Assembly: GCA_036939975.1 (NCBI GenBank)
Contig: JALLPB010000107.1
Coordinates: 1 to 23,550 of the forward strand
Direction: 5' to 3'
Origin: Cyclostephanos tholiformis
Taxonomy: Eukaryota > Bacillariophyta > Thalassiosirophyceae > Thalassiosirales > Thalassiosiraceae
Length of the DNA: 23,550 nucleotides
Below the pieces are notes generated by a model. The model searched no databases. It was given only the letters and a program-made list of their open reading frames with translations, and had not been told where the DNA came from. Made by a program: the position numbers and the translations under genes. Positions 1 to 9,096 of the stretch are shown here, in pieces; position 1 is the stretch's first letter, and each line of letters opens with the position of its first letter.

Positions 1-49
1 ACTATCGGGGCATCGCGTGCAAAAAATTTTTAGCTCACACGCCTGCCAC

Positions 50-112
50 GGGTTTCGGACCCCGGACCTTTATATTTCAACCCGTTCTTCCACTACCACT
101 ACGCCAGCTCGG
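50..112 (-). repeat. tRNA-like Pol III promoter, possible SINE head or tRNA pseudogene
   Basis: On the minus strand the sequence TGGCGTAGTGGT (106-95) fits the A-box consensus TRGCNNAGYNGG at every position. It is followed after about 33 bases by GGTCCGAAACC (61-51), which matches the B-box consensus GGTTCGANTCC at 9 of 11 positions. This spacing is what tRNA genes and tRNA-derived SINEs show. A full cloverleaf is not evident: the anticodon arm does not pair convincingly, so an ordinary functional tRNA is unlikely. Downstream on the minus strand lies an A5T6 stretch (about 32-22) that could act as a Pol III terminator or be a SINE tail. The left end of the element may lie outside the window. 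Confidence 0.45.
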
Positions 113-288
113 TAGGTCGGTAGATTAGTAGGTCGTGCCAAAATAAAAATCGGGGCAACGTGTGTCACCCTAACTTTCAGGACGGTCAGTAGGTTGGCCG
201 TAAGCCAAAAAAAAGGGTCATTTCTTTTATGCCTCAACCCCACCCCCCAGCCGTGCGCAACCTGCTAGTAAAACCTTTCAGGGCAATC

Positions 289-440
289 AGTAGGTTGGTA
301 GGTGGGTATACCGGTAGGTAGGTAGGTCGGTAGGTAGGTTGGTAGAGGGTCGGCAGGTTTGTGGGTCGGTGCGTCGGTAGGTCAGTGGGTCGTTAGGTCG
401 GTAGGTCGGTAGGTCCGTATGTTGGTAGTTTGGTAGGTCC
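289..440. repeat. degenerate GGTA/GGTC tetranucleotide tandem repeat
   Basis: About 150 bases built mostly from GGTA, GGTC, GGTT and GGTG units. The opposite strand reads as ACCT/ACCG units. No reading frame through it looks like a protein other than a repeat artefact. Confidence 0.75.
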
Positions 441-896
441 GTATTTAGTAGGAAAATCTGACAAAGATAAAAAAAAGACAAAAAACAACAAAATGATCGG
501 CGCGTCAAAATCTATTCTTATGAAAAAAAAAAATGGGCGCGCCAAAATCTATGGTACGGTAGCACAAATCACAATTTTTATCTATGGTGGGTAGCGAAAA
601 AAAGGGTGTTCGTACGTGTAGTAATCGGAAGGACGGACAGACCGACAGACGGACAGTTTTTTTCTTCCACGCGTCACTCGCACGGAGCGTGCGGAGATAG
701 AGAGAGAGAGAGAGACGCGTGAATTTTGAATTTTCTTATGGGGGTGATTATGAACCCGCCATTTTTTCTTATTCTCTTTTTTCAGTTGATTTTGGGCGCA
801 CTTAAACGGGACATGGAACGTAGAGAGCCAACATACAGATACCATAGTATGTATTGAAAAGTGGAAACAAATTCTCTTCCTGTCACAATTTTCACA

Positions 897-2844
897 ATGG
901 CATCTCCGGAAGGTCAAATCATCGGACGAGGCTGGAAGATCGGGAAGAAGCTAGGAAGCGGGGCCTGCGGTTCCGTCCACGAACTCGTTGCTCCTCCCGA
1001 TCGCGCGTACAAATCCTCCTCCTCCTCCTCCTCGTCGTCGTCGTCGTCCCTCCCATCATCCGCCTGGGCGATCAAAATCGCGCCCCTGTCCAAATCTAGG
1101 GCGGCCGGCACCGGCAAGAAGAGGAAGAAGACACCAGAGGAACGCAATGCTGACCTGATCCTACACGAGTATACCACGCTACAGAATGCGGGGAATCAGA
1201 TGCGCGGTAGAATGGTGCCGGAGATCAGCTTCATGGGAGATCCGCCCAGTTATGGGGAAACTGCCGACAAGAGTGAGCCATATATATTGTGTCTTCGCCT
1301 CACTTTTTTTAAAAATCTAGACTCCCTTACCCTTACCCGTGTTCTCTCCTCGCATATCGCACCTTGTGGCAAATCCTTCAGACTTTCGTTTCCTCGTCAT
1401 GGAAAGGATGGCCGCTCCTCTTTCGGAGGTTGTGAATATCCTTCATGAGTCATACGGCAAGGCCGGCAAAGGCGTAGTGAAAATCCCATTCGGCGATGTG
1501 CCCGTCGCTATGTTCGATTGCATCCGTGCCATGCACGATAATGGCAATCTATTCATCGATGTGAAGCCCGAAAACTTCATGCTCGGGGGCGTCACCGACT
1601 CGTCGATTGGTAAAAAACGAGGCAGCAAGCAGCAGGAATCGTTGGGCCAGCGCGTGCGACTCATAGACTTTGGACTCGTGGAACGATACGACGACATGTC
1701 GATGAGTAAGCATCGAATTAATAATTTCCCCAACGCTCTCTTGATTGGCACTCCGACGTACGCCTCGCTCAATATTATGGAGGGCAACACCCCATCGCGC
1801 CGAGACGACCTCGAAGCGCTCGGCTATGTAATATCGGAACTGATTCTCATTCTCGCGTCTGCTGGAGCGGGTACCTCCGGCAAAGGTGCGGATCGGCGCA
1901 AGAACGAAGATGATCATGTACTCCCCTGGAGCCACGCGTCTTCGGATGTTGAATTGCGTCAAATTAAATCTCGAGAGATGGACGAGAGTAGGAGATCGAC
2001 GAGTGCATTATTCGCCGGACTGAAGTCGGCGGGGGCGGACGTCATCATGGGCAACTATTTCTCGACAGTTCGGGGCTTGGCTTATGCAGAGACTCCTGAT
2101 TATGATTCCATACGAAGTGTTTTGATGAAGCTGGTCGTGACGACGAAGGGAGCTAAGGAGACGTCTCATGACGTAAGTCCTATGAAGACCAAAAAGTCGC
2201 CCCCGCTCAAGACAAGCGCTAGACGAAAGCACGTTGACGACGAATCTAACGATTCCGTGGAAGTCGTTGATGAGAACATTCTTAATCGCAAGTCATCGGG
2301 GAAAATACAAAAAGTTTCCGTCGCTAAGGAGAGCGTTGTGGGTCGTACCACTAAGAGCACTTCGAAGTCATCATGTGAGGTCGGAACTCAAACGGATGAA
2401 ATTGATGGTGATTATAGCGACTCAATGGATTGGGAACCCGTTGAGAACGCTACTAGCAATAGGAGCGATGGGACTTCTGATAATGATGCCAAGCGCAAAG
2501 GCGTCCTCAAGCTATGTGTCGTTGAAGGCCCTCACGCAGGACATGAAATTTCATTCGGTGGCGATCATCTCGGCACAGTCTGTGTTGGAAGAAACCCAGC
2601 ATCGAGGGCAATGAAGGATGCCATCAAGTTTGCAGTTTCCAAGGATAAATCCGCCTCGTCGGTGCACGCCAAGTTTGTGATAAATTCAAAATCAAACGTG
2701 CACTCTGTCCGAGTTACTGACATGGCATCATCGAATAGCACATTTGTCAATGGCACCTGTTTGCCCAATGGCAAAAGTAGACAGGCATTTGTTGGTGACA
2801 AAATCATGATTGGGGAGTCACTCATCGAAATCAAAAAGGCATAG
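897..2844 (+). CDS. casein kinase 1-like protein kinase with C-terminal FHA domain
   Basis: Two exons, 897-1272 and 1382-2844, joined over a 109-base GT-AG intron (donor GTGAGC, acceptor TTCAG), give 612 residues in one frame. The ATG at 897 is the first in frame. The kinase fold is visible: glycine loop GSGACGSV (20-27), lysine in WAIKIAP (K60), catalytic loop LFIDVKPEN (D185, K187, N190), IDFG (D221) and the CK1-type sequence SRRDDLEALGY, with GTPTYAS before it. This places it in the CK1/VRK group. The HRD motif is replaced by F-I-D. A run of 12 serines, coded by TCC/TCG repeats, sits between the glycine loop and K60. A basic and acidic linker follows the kinase. Residues about 500-612 form an FHA domain with VGRNP, SVHAKF and SNSTFVNG, which normally binds phosphothreonine. 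The likely role is a signalling kinase guided to phosphorylated partners; the substrate is unknown. Confidence 0.88.
1273..1381 (+). other. predicted intron in the kinase gene
   Basis: The donor GTGAGC follows GACAAGA and the acceptor TCCTTCAG precedes ACTTTCG. The phase is 1, and splicing restores the kinase motif FRFLVMER directly after exon 1. Reading straight through would replace this motif with an unrelated sequence and a stop at about 1448. An alternative acceptor at 1320 would put exon 2 out of frame. Confidence 0.8.
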
Positions 2845-3183
2845 GAAATCACAACGTAGTGAAAGTAGTTCTGTTCTTGTTATCGTAGTGTATAGGATCT
2901 CGTTCTATTTTCCTTTATCATGAGCAGTCGATCCTGTACCATATTTATACACTCAATCTCATTCTGCTACCAACTGAGAAATCGTTATGTGCATATGACA
3001 ATTGCTAACCCCCTAACCGGTGGTAGTATCCAACTTCACTCGTTCAACACCCATGGCTTCCTGCTCGGCATGATTGTGTCCCTGACGTTACAGCGGGTAG
3101 GTCAATGTCCAACAAATCCAACATCGTGCATAGTACTACATACAAAACCTCTCTAATAGCTCTCCCGCTGCTTCAAAAAAATT
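2845..3183. other. convergent intergenic region
   Basis: This holds the 3' ends of the kinase gene (+) and the PPR gene (-). It presumably contains both 3' UTRs and polyadenylation signals. One 78-codon frame lies within it but shows no protein-like composition or motif. No repeats or RNA genes were recognised. Confidence 0.5.
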
Positions 3184-5611
3184 TTAGCGTCGATTTTGCC
3201 ATCGCCGTAATCTCTTCCCCTCAATGACGTTGCAAGTCCAATCCGTAGGCAAATCGCTCAAATTAATCTCACCCCACATGGACCTCCCGACCAAGTTCTC
3301 ATACACCTCCTCCATCTCCATCTCGCGCAATTGGCGCAACACCATCTCCCCCACCATCCCGTCCTTTACACATTTCCGGAATACAGTATCTACAACCTGA
3401 TCCCGCGCGCCGCTCGGGGGCATCTGATTATTTATTACCTTCAGATACGTGCCGTACGTGACCTGATCCGGCCTCCCGTACGGGCTCTCATTGAGCTCAA
3501 CAAGCAAGGAATTAGCGATCTCCATCGCCTGAGACTGCTCCTCCAAATCTCCCACAGCGAAGGCGCATGCATTCAGCACAGAATTATAAACCACGCTGTT
3601 CGGCCGGAGGGTCGACTTACCAGACGAATTGTGCAATTCCTTCATGTGCATGAAGAGGTTGTATGCCCTCTCGGCCTTTCCGAAGGTGTGCGAACGGGCA
3701 AAGGCGTTGATTACCGTCGCGAACGACGTGGCGTCGGGCGACACCTTCAGATGACTGCTCCTACCAAGCTCCTCCATCTGCGCCAAGACCTCGCACGCAT
3801 GGTTTGGCGCCATGGGGTGTCCACTCTTGGCCCACGCGTTGAGAACGGAATTGAAACTCCGAACGTTAGGCTTGGCGTCCAGGTTGTGACCAGTCTCGTA
3901 TAGCTCCATCATATGCGCCAACAGCAGCTCGGCGCGATCAGCTGCGTCGACCTCGCCCGATTTGGCCCAGGCATCGATTATGGCGTTGTAGGTGGCCGTG
4001 CGGGGCTTGACGCTCTCGTCGCCCGTCATACGGTGCAGGTTCTCCATCTTCTCCAGTATCTTCTCCGCGCGGGAGGCGGCGCCAATGTCGTGACTGTTGG
4101 CCAGGGCGCTGATGACGCTATTGTAATTGAAAGAGTTGGGACGGACGTCCTCGTTGCCGGTGGTATTCGCCAACTCCTCCATTATTTCCAAGCATGACTC
4201 GGCTCGCTCGGCCCCCGATCCAATGCGTCCCCATGCCTTCAATTTTTTTTTTGATCAAACAGCGAAGGACACGCGTGCGGGGGCATATTATGAGAAAACA
4301 TATTTTCGCGATACTCACCCCATAGAGTGAGAAAATCCAAAAAGACGAATACTCCACCCGGCAAGGAGGAGGGTATCGACCAGACATGCAAAATGTTTCA
4401 CTCACCATCTCCTCGCCCTCCCACTGAGCCCATGCGGATATTACCGAATTCCACGCCCGCGACGTCGGCCTGACCGCCGGATCCCCCCCCGCCCTCAATC
4501 GCTCCATCTCCTCGACGATGCGCTGCGCCGCGTGCGGTGCCCTGGACGACGACGACCTCGCGTACGCATCGATGACGTACGTGTAGGTGAGGGTGTTCGG
4601 ACGCAGATCGTCGTCGCACAGACGCGACGATGCCATTATCATGCGCTCCAGGACCTTCTCGGCCTGTTCCCCCGCGTCCGGCCGGCCGGAGTGCGCGATG
4701 GCGTTGATCACCTTGGTGTAACTCTTGACGTCGGGCGACACCGCTTGTTGCCGTCCTTCGACGAAGCCACAGTCACCGTCGTTCGCGTCCTCGGCATCAT
4801 AGTCGCGAAGCTCCTCCATCCGATATAATAACGACAGCGCGTTATCAACGGCGTCGTCCTCCCCCGAATAGGACCAGGCGTCGATGAGCCAGTCGAATGT
4901 GCGCTTGTCGACCTTGAGCGACCCGACGCCGATGTCGCTCCCGAGCAGGAGGGCGGTCTTGTAACTCCTTTGGGTGATGCGCAGGAGGTTCTCGGTGCGC
5001 TTGCGAAGGAAGTCCGGATCCGCCATCGCGGTATTGTTCTTTCTGGTGGCGGATCTCTTGTCGGTGTCGTCCCGCCGCTGCTGCTGATGTCTCCGTCGCT
5101 GTTGTTGATGCTGCTGCCGCCGTTGTTGCATCGGACCCCCCGGGCCCTGCCGCGGCGGAGGTCGAGGCTCCTCGTGCCTTCGTCGCATGCGGTCGTCGGC
5201 CCCCCCCCCGAGGTCGATTCCGCGCACTCCATTCACGTTCGCGTGGCCGTTGTTGATCCCGTTAACGCCATTGGATCGCGCGCGCCCCAAGACGATATTG
5301 CCGACGAGGTCATCCCCATCGCGTAGCCGCTCCTGTTCGTCCGCGTCCAGCGAGTCCGACAGCACCGACGCACTGAGTCGAGTCGAGCCCCCATGGGAAG
5401 GGACGCGTTCGCATTTATCATCGACGGCGGCGACGACCGCGACGGCCGCGACCAAAAAATTATGATTGACAGAGCCCGCGCGGACCGAGGGCGGAGGCGA
5501 CGACGACGTCGGGGAGGGGGCGCGGAATGCCGCCGCGGCGAGGGGGGAGACGAAGAGCGACCCCGCGATTATGATCGTGCTCCCTTTGCACCTTGACTTG
5601 ATCCACACCAT
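3184..5611 (-). CDS. pentatricopeptide repeat protein with plastid-type presequence
   Basis: Two exons, 5611-4406 and 4236-3184, flank a 169-base GT-AG intron and encode 752 residues. About ten PPR units run from residue 237 to 665, recognisable by repeated cores such as TYNAIIDAWAKSG and SFNSVLNAWAKSG with the helix B pattern AERAE...LEKMEEL. PPR arrays bind organellar RNA and act in processing, stability or translation. The N-terminus has a hydrophobic stretch (residues 12-28) ending in AAAA|FRAP, with F29 after the predicted cleavage site. This is the form of the diatom bipartite plastid presequence (ER signal peptide plus ASAFAP-like motif). A low-complexity Q/R-rich region lies before the repeats. 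The repeat interrupted by the intron is about eight residues longer than the others, so the exact splice sites are less certain than the gene itself. The downstream ORF continues to WQNRR with no added catalytic domain seen. Confidence 0.85.
4237..4405 (-). other. predicted intron in the PPR gene
   Basis: On the minus strand the donor is ATG|GTGAGT (4405) and the acceptor is TTGAAG|GCATGG (4237). Both junctions are in phase 0, joining WEGEEM to AWGRIG. The donor is strong. The joined repeat seems slightly too long, so an alternative donor upstream (GTGGGA, just after the codons for AWA) cannot be excluded. The intron carries a T-rich/A-rich stretch just before the acceptor. Confidence 0.65.
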
Positions 5612-6396
5612 GATTATAATATATTATATATATTACGGACGAATGAGAGTCTCGTGCTCGGGTCGGGCGTGTGTGATTTGAGTCCGACAAGAGATGTTGC
5701 GATTGTGGTGAGTTATTATGGTATGATGATGTCATCCAACTTACACCGTACCTACCTACTCCTACCTACCTGACTAATAGTATTATTGATAAGTCGAATT
5801 CCCTCAGCAAATTTTGAGTCATGTATCCTATTATTGCAACGATGAAACAGTGCTGTGTAAAAAAGGTGTTTGTCTTCACTGGTGTCGGTAGTACATAGGT
5901 GTTTCGTATGAATGTGTCGAGAGAAAAAATATTAATTCCTACGTATGTAAATCTTTAAAATGATAGTACGTCACAGCGTTCACATAACGGCCGCCCACAC
6001 ATCACAGGCCACAGGCGCTTCCTTCTTTAATAGGTAGTAAGTATTATTTTTGTTCCCTGCCTGGCGGTGTCAAAGGATTCTCAACGAACAATAATATTAT
6101 TCTCAGTCAAATAATTTTCTCAGTAACATAATATTGGGTCGACGTGTTCATAAGAACAGTGTGCATGCAGCCTCCACGCAGCAACCATGCTGCTAAGATT
6201 GCGCCTGGATTGCGAGTTCATGATGTGGTAGAGAGAGAGAGAGGGAGGGAGGGAGATAAGTACGAGCACACAGCATCGCATTAGATAGAAGAATCCCATC
6301 GTCGTTGTCACAGCGGTCGCTCTCAACAACGGCTGTCCCTCTGCGTTCTCCGTTTTCATCCTCACGGGTCAATTGCTCAGACGCTTGTTTCATAAT
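5612..6396. promoter_or_regulatory. divergent promoter region between the PPR and sigma-factor genes
   Basis: About 785 bases separate the two start codons, which face away from each other. An AT-rich tract (TATAATATATTATATATATT, 5615-5634) lies immediately upstream of the PPR ATG and could contain a core promoter element, though it is so close that it may be 5' UTR. Other features are a short CCTACCTA repeat near 5750-5770 and a purine tract of GAGA/GGGA units at 6229-6256. Reading frames in the region look non-coding. Shared regulation of the two genes is possible but not shown. Confidence 0.4.
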
Positions 6397-8232
6397 ATGA
6401 AGTCGAAAATGAAAAAACCCGCCACCATCACGATTACGGCGGCAGTGCTTGGTGCCTGTTGTAAGTTCGCACCATGACGAGATTCCTGCCGTCCCATTGT
6501 TACTCCCAAGCTGCTGCGATAGGTCGAACTGGCGACCGTCCTCTTCTTTCATTATGCCATTACGGCTTACGTTCCTAACATCCTTCCCCGTAATATATCT
6601 CCATATCTCAACCTTTCGTCGACTTCAGATTCGCGTAGTAAATTATGCGCCGATGCCTTGCAATCGTCGCCGTCATTCCCGCCAACTTCACGACACAATA
6701 ACGCCCATCGTTATCTAGACGAGGGACATCCTTACACCTACGACCCTAACAACTTCGATATCGGTTCATCCACGGGCCTATCCGATGAATTGCGGTTGAA
6801 TAGACCGGACGGTGCGCATAGGACGGTCCAGGCGTCGATCGAAACGAGCGTCTCCCGCGATTACGCTTACCACCACGACACCAGTACGCAACGGGACGGT
6901 ACGGTTGGTACGTCGCAACTGCAATGGGGAACGAACCCGAGGAGGAGGAGGAGCAAATTAGCGCCGCATTCGCTGAGCTCGTCCATCTTGCCCACGAGGA
7001 GGAACGAGCGCAATTCGGATCTGCTAACCTTCGACGAAGAGAGGGAGATCGCCGGTGACATACGTAAGTTTCGATCCGTCACGCGCGTGCGTGATAATTT
7101 GGCGGAGTGGATGTCCAGGGAGGTGGGATGGAACCAAAGCAGCGAAGCGTCGGAATTACAATTGGCATCGGCATGCTCATTGACCGTCGATAGGCTCCGG
7201 GACGTTATAACTAGAGGTCAGGAGGCTAGGACCAAACTCATTCGTGGGAATGTAGGCCTCGTGACGATGATTGCCAAGCGTTATTACAACATGCTCAAGA
7301 ACGGCGGCATGGGTCGTCCCGCGGGCGGCGGCGCCGCTGGCACCGACGCATCCCTCAAGCTGGACGATCTAATCCAGGAGGGTTACATGGGCATCATGGA
7401 GGCGGCCGAACGGTTCGATCCAACCAAGGGCTTTAGATTTAGCACCTACGCTTCTCATTGGATACGACAGCGTATCGTTCGTTCGATCGCGGAGAGCTCG
7501 CGCATGATTCGATTGCCGGTTCACGTTCAAACGATGATTCGGAACATGCACAAGAAAAATAAGGAAATGGTAGCGATGACCGGACGACGACCGAGCATGC
7601 CCGAGCTTGCTCACGAAATGGGAGTTCCTTTGGATAAAATACATCTGTATCAACACTTATCCCAGAACGTCCTCTCCCTGGAGCTCCCCGTGGACAGACA
7701 CTCCAATACGGAGGATAAGCGTACCCTCGGGGATCGAGTGGCCTGCACCCAAATGGCAACGCCGGATGAGGATTTCATGTCAGAATCATTGAGAGGAGAG
7801 GTCCACGCCATGCTCGACAGCCTGGGACATGATGAGCGCTTGGTCTTGACGCACAGGTTTGGACTGGTCGACGGACGGCCCAAAAGTTTGAGGGAAACGG
7901 CCGAGGGTATGGGCGTATCGAGCGACATAGTCAGAACGGTCGAAGCGAAGGCGTTGAATAAATTACGACAACCGGGTTATCGCTTGAAAGATTACGTCGG
8001 CGGGTCTGAGGGTTACGGTGGGGGCGAATCGGATTATGCCGAGCCGCACAATTGTTGGACGCGTAGCACCACGATCATGACGCATTATGAAGACCAGCAA
8101 CAACATCACCACTATCATCATCTATGTCAAATGAACACGTCGCGGTTGAACGGGCATGATATTGCAAGGGATGATGATTATTATTTGGAGGAGCAAGAGC
8201 GGCCCACCCCAGAGAGTATTTGGTCATTTTGA
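6397..8232 (+). CDS. sigma-70 family RNA polymerase sigma factor, probably plastid
   Basis: Predicted exons 6397-6460 and 6629-8232 give 555 residues. The second exon clearly encodes the sigma factor. The first exon is inferred because the main frame lacks an upstream ATG and because an ATG plus a hydrophobic leader (residues about 9-21, ATITITAAVLGAC) ends at a perfect donor GTAAGT and joins in phase to an acceptor TTCAG at 6628. Recognisable parts are a region 1.2-like helix (LTFDEEREIAGDIR, about 155), region 2 (RGNVGLVTMIAKRYY, about 225; DLIQEGYMGIMEA; FSTYASHWIRQRI, about 292), region 3 (about 340) and region 4 with its helix-turn-helix (HRFGLVDG and SLRETAEGMGVS, about 430-450). Such nuclear sigma factors direct the bacterial-type plastid polymerase to promoters. 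A Gly-rich insert (NGGMGRPAGGGAAG) splits region 2. The leader suggests import through the ER route, but no clear phenylalanine motif follows it. Confidence 0.88.
6461..6628 (+). other. predicted intron after the sigma-factor leader exon
   Basis: The donor GTAAGT at 6461 and the acceptor CGACTTCAG ending at 6628 define a 168-base intron in phase 1. Splicing joins a 21-codon leader exon to the frame of the sigma factor. Without it the frame has no ATG until well inside conserved sequence. A competing short start around 6554 (reading MPLRLTFLTSF) is in a different frame and would need another junction. Confidence 0.6.
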
Positions 8233-8416
8233 TAGCAAATATACAAAGGCTAAAAGATAATCAGTTTAAGAATGGATTGCCCGACTATGAAAAACGTCAT
8301 TTTTATTTACCGAAGAGCGCCGACGAAGCATTTTTTTAAGTACCATTCTGGCGCTACTGAAGCCGCCGAATCTTCTGTTTTCTTCGCTTGAGCTCCTCTT
8401 TCCTTATGGCCTCCGT

Positions 8417-8566
8417 GCGTTCATTACTAAGCATCTGCTCTTCGTGTAATCGCATTAACTCTGCCTGCGTTCATTACTAAGTATCAGCTCTTCGTGTAAT
8501 CGCATTAACTCTGCCTGCGTTCATTACTAAGCATCAGCTCTTCGTGTAATCGCATTAACTCTGCCT
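8417..8566. repeat. three tandem copies of a 50-bp unit
   Basis: The copies are 8417-8466, 8467-8516 and 8517-8566. They differ by only a few bases (for example CATCTGCTC, TATCAGCTC and CATCAGCTC), so the duplication is recent. The unit length is not a multiple of three. The array lies in the 3' end of the ERCC4-type relic on the minus strand. There a single copy joins the preceding charged helix in frame to a sensible C-terminus, while three copies shift the frame. Confidence 0.95.
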
Positions 8567-8816
8567 ACGTTTTTTCCCTTTTCGCCCCCTCTTGTTCCAT
8601 TGCTCTGATTTGCGCCTGTTCGGAAGCAAGGGTCTCTTCCCTTTTCAATCGAATCTTTTCCCTCCTGTCGACCTCTTTTTCGTCGAAATAAGCGGGGCAA
8701 TTAGATTCGGTTGCATTCGCTCTGGTGTGATCTTCGTGCCCACAAGCTCCACAGCGGGCAACTCTTTTGCTTGCAGCCTTCGGTGACGAATACATTGAAG
8801 TCAAATTTCTGTCCAA
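8565..8816 (-). pseudogene. zinc-knuckle and coiled-coil segment of the relic
   Basis: This open stretch contains RCGACGHEDHTRANATESNC, a C-x2-C-x3-H/x-H-x7-C type knuckle, then a Glu/Lys/Arg-rich helix (DEKEVDRREKIRLKREETLA). It stops at TAG (8567-8565), exactly where the 50-bp tandem array begins. In the other two array junctions the same codon is CAG (Gln). Continuing past the stop gives QAELMRLHEE, which fits the preceding helix. Confidence 0.6.
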
Positions 8817-8919
8817 CTAGTCGCAACATGTGATGACCTTGGTTGGTCTGGGCGATAAGTTGACTGAAGACTAGAAGAAGAAACCACCATAGCTACCATT
8901 CCTGACAAAGTTGACTTCG

Positions 8920-9046
8920 GGATATCGCATGCAGAGCAGACGTTACTGCCTTCTGCGTTTTGGAATGTACATCGGGAACAGGACCCCCACATTGCGCAAT
9001 TTTCATTCGCGGCATTATTTTCCAGTGTGCATCTCTTACAAGACCA
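8920..9046 (-). other. two RanBP2-type zinc fingers within the relic
   Basis: The translation reads WSCKRCTLENNAANENCAM followed by WGSCSRCTFQNAEGSNVCSAC. Both follow the W-x-C-x2-C-x10-C-x2-C pattern with the central asparagine. In the first finger the last cysteine position is tryptophan (TGG), which would abolish that zinc site. The second is complete. RanBP2-type fingers usually bind ubiquitin or single-stranded RNA. Confidence 0.75.
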
Positions 9047-9096
9047 AGTGCTTGGATTCTTTTCCTGACGATCGGTGGAACTTTTCTCAAATCGGT

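Larger units (their letters stand above)
1..896. other. gene-free, repeat-rich region upstream of the kinase gene
   Basis: No convincing coding region is visible on either strand. The short reading frames here are products of the GGTA/GGTC repeats. The stretch holds a tRNA-like Pol III promoter (minus strand, 50-112), degenerate tetranucleotide repeats (about 289-440, with a short similar piece near 109-134), two 17-base near-identical direct repeats at 499-515 and 536-552 that share the core CAAAATCTAT, and an (AG)n run at 699-714. The last 150 bases presumably carry the promoter and 5' UTR of the kinase gene, but no clear TATA box can be named. Confidence 0.6.

Noticed and set aside
50..112. 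Functional tRNA gene
   Set aside because: The A and B boxes are present, but acceptor and anticodon stems do not pair convincingly.
289..440. Possible CRISPR array or telomere
   Set aside because: The unit is a degenerate tetranucleotide without regular spacers and does not match a telomeric hexamer or heptamer.
287..508. 73-codon frame rich in Leu-Pro-Thr-Tyr
   Set aside because: It is the translation of the GGTA/GGTC tandem repeat and not a gene.
2920..3156. 78-codon frame downstream of the kinase gene
   Set aside because: It lies in the convergent 3' region, has no recognisable motif and begins shortly after the kinase stop.
4532..5596. Several plus-strand frames rich in Arg and Val opposite the PPR gene
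   Set aside because: They are antisense shadows of the PPR coding sequence, which has clear repeats and a leader on the minus strand.
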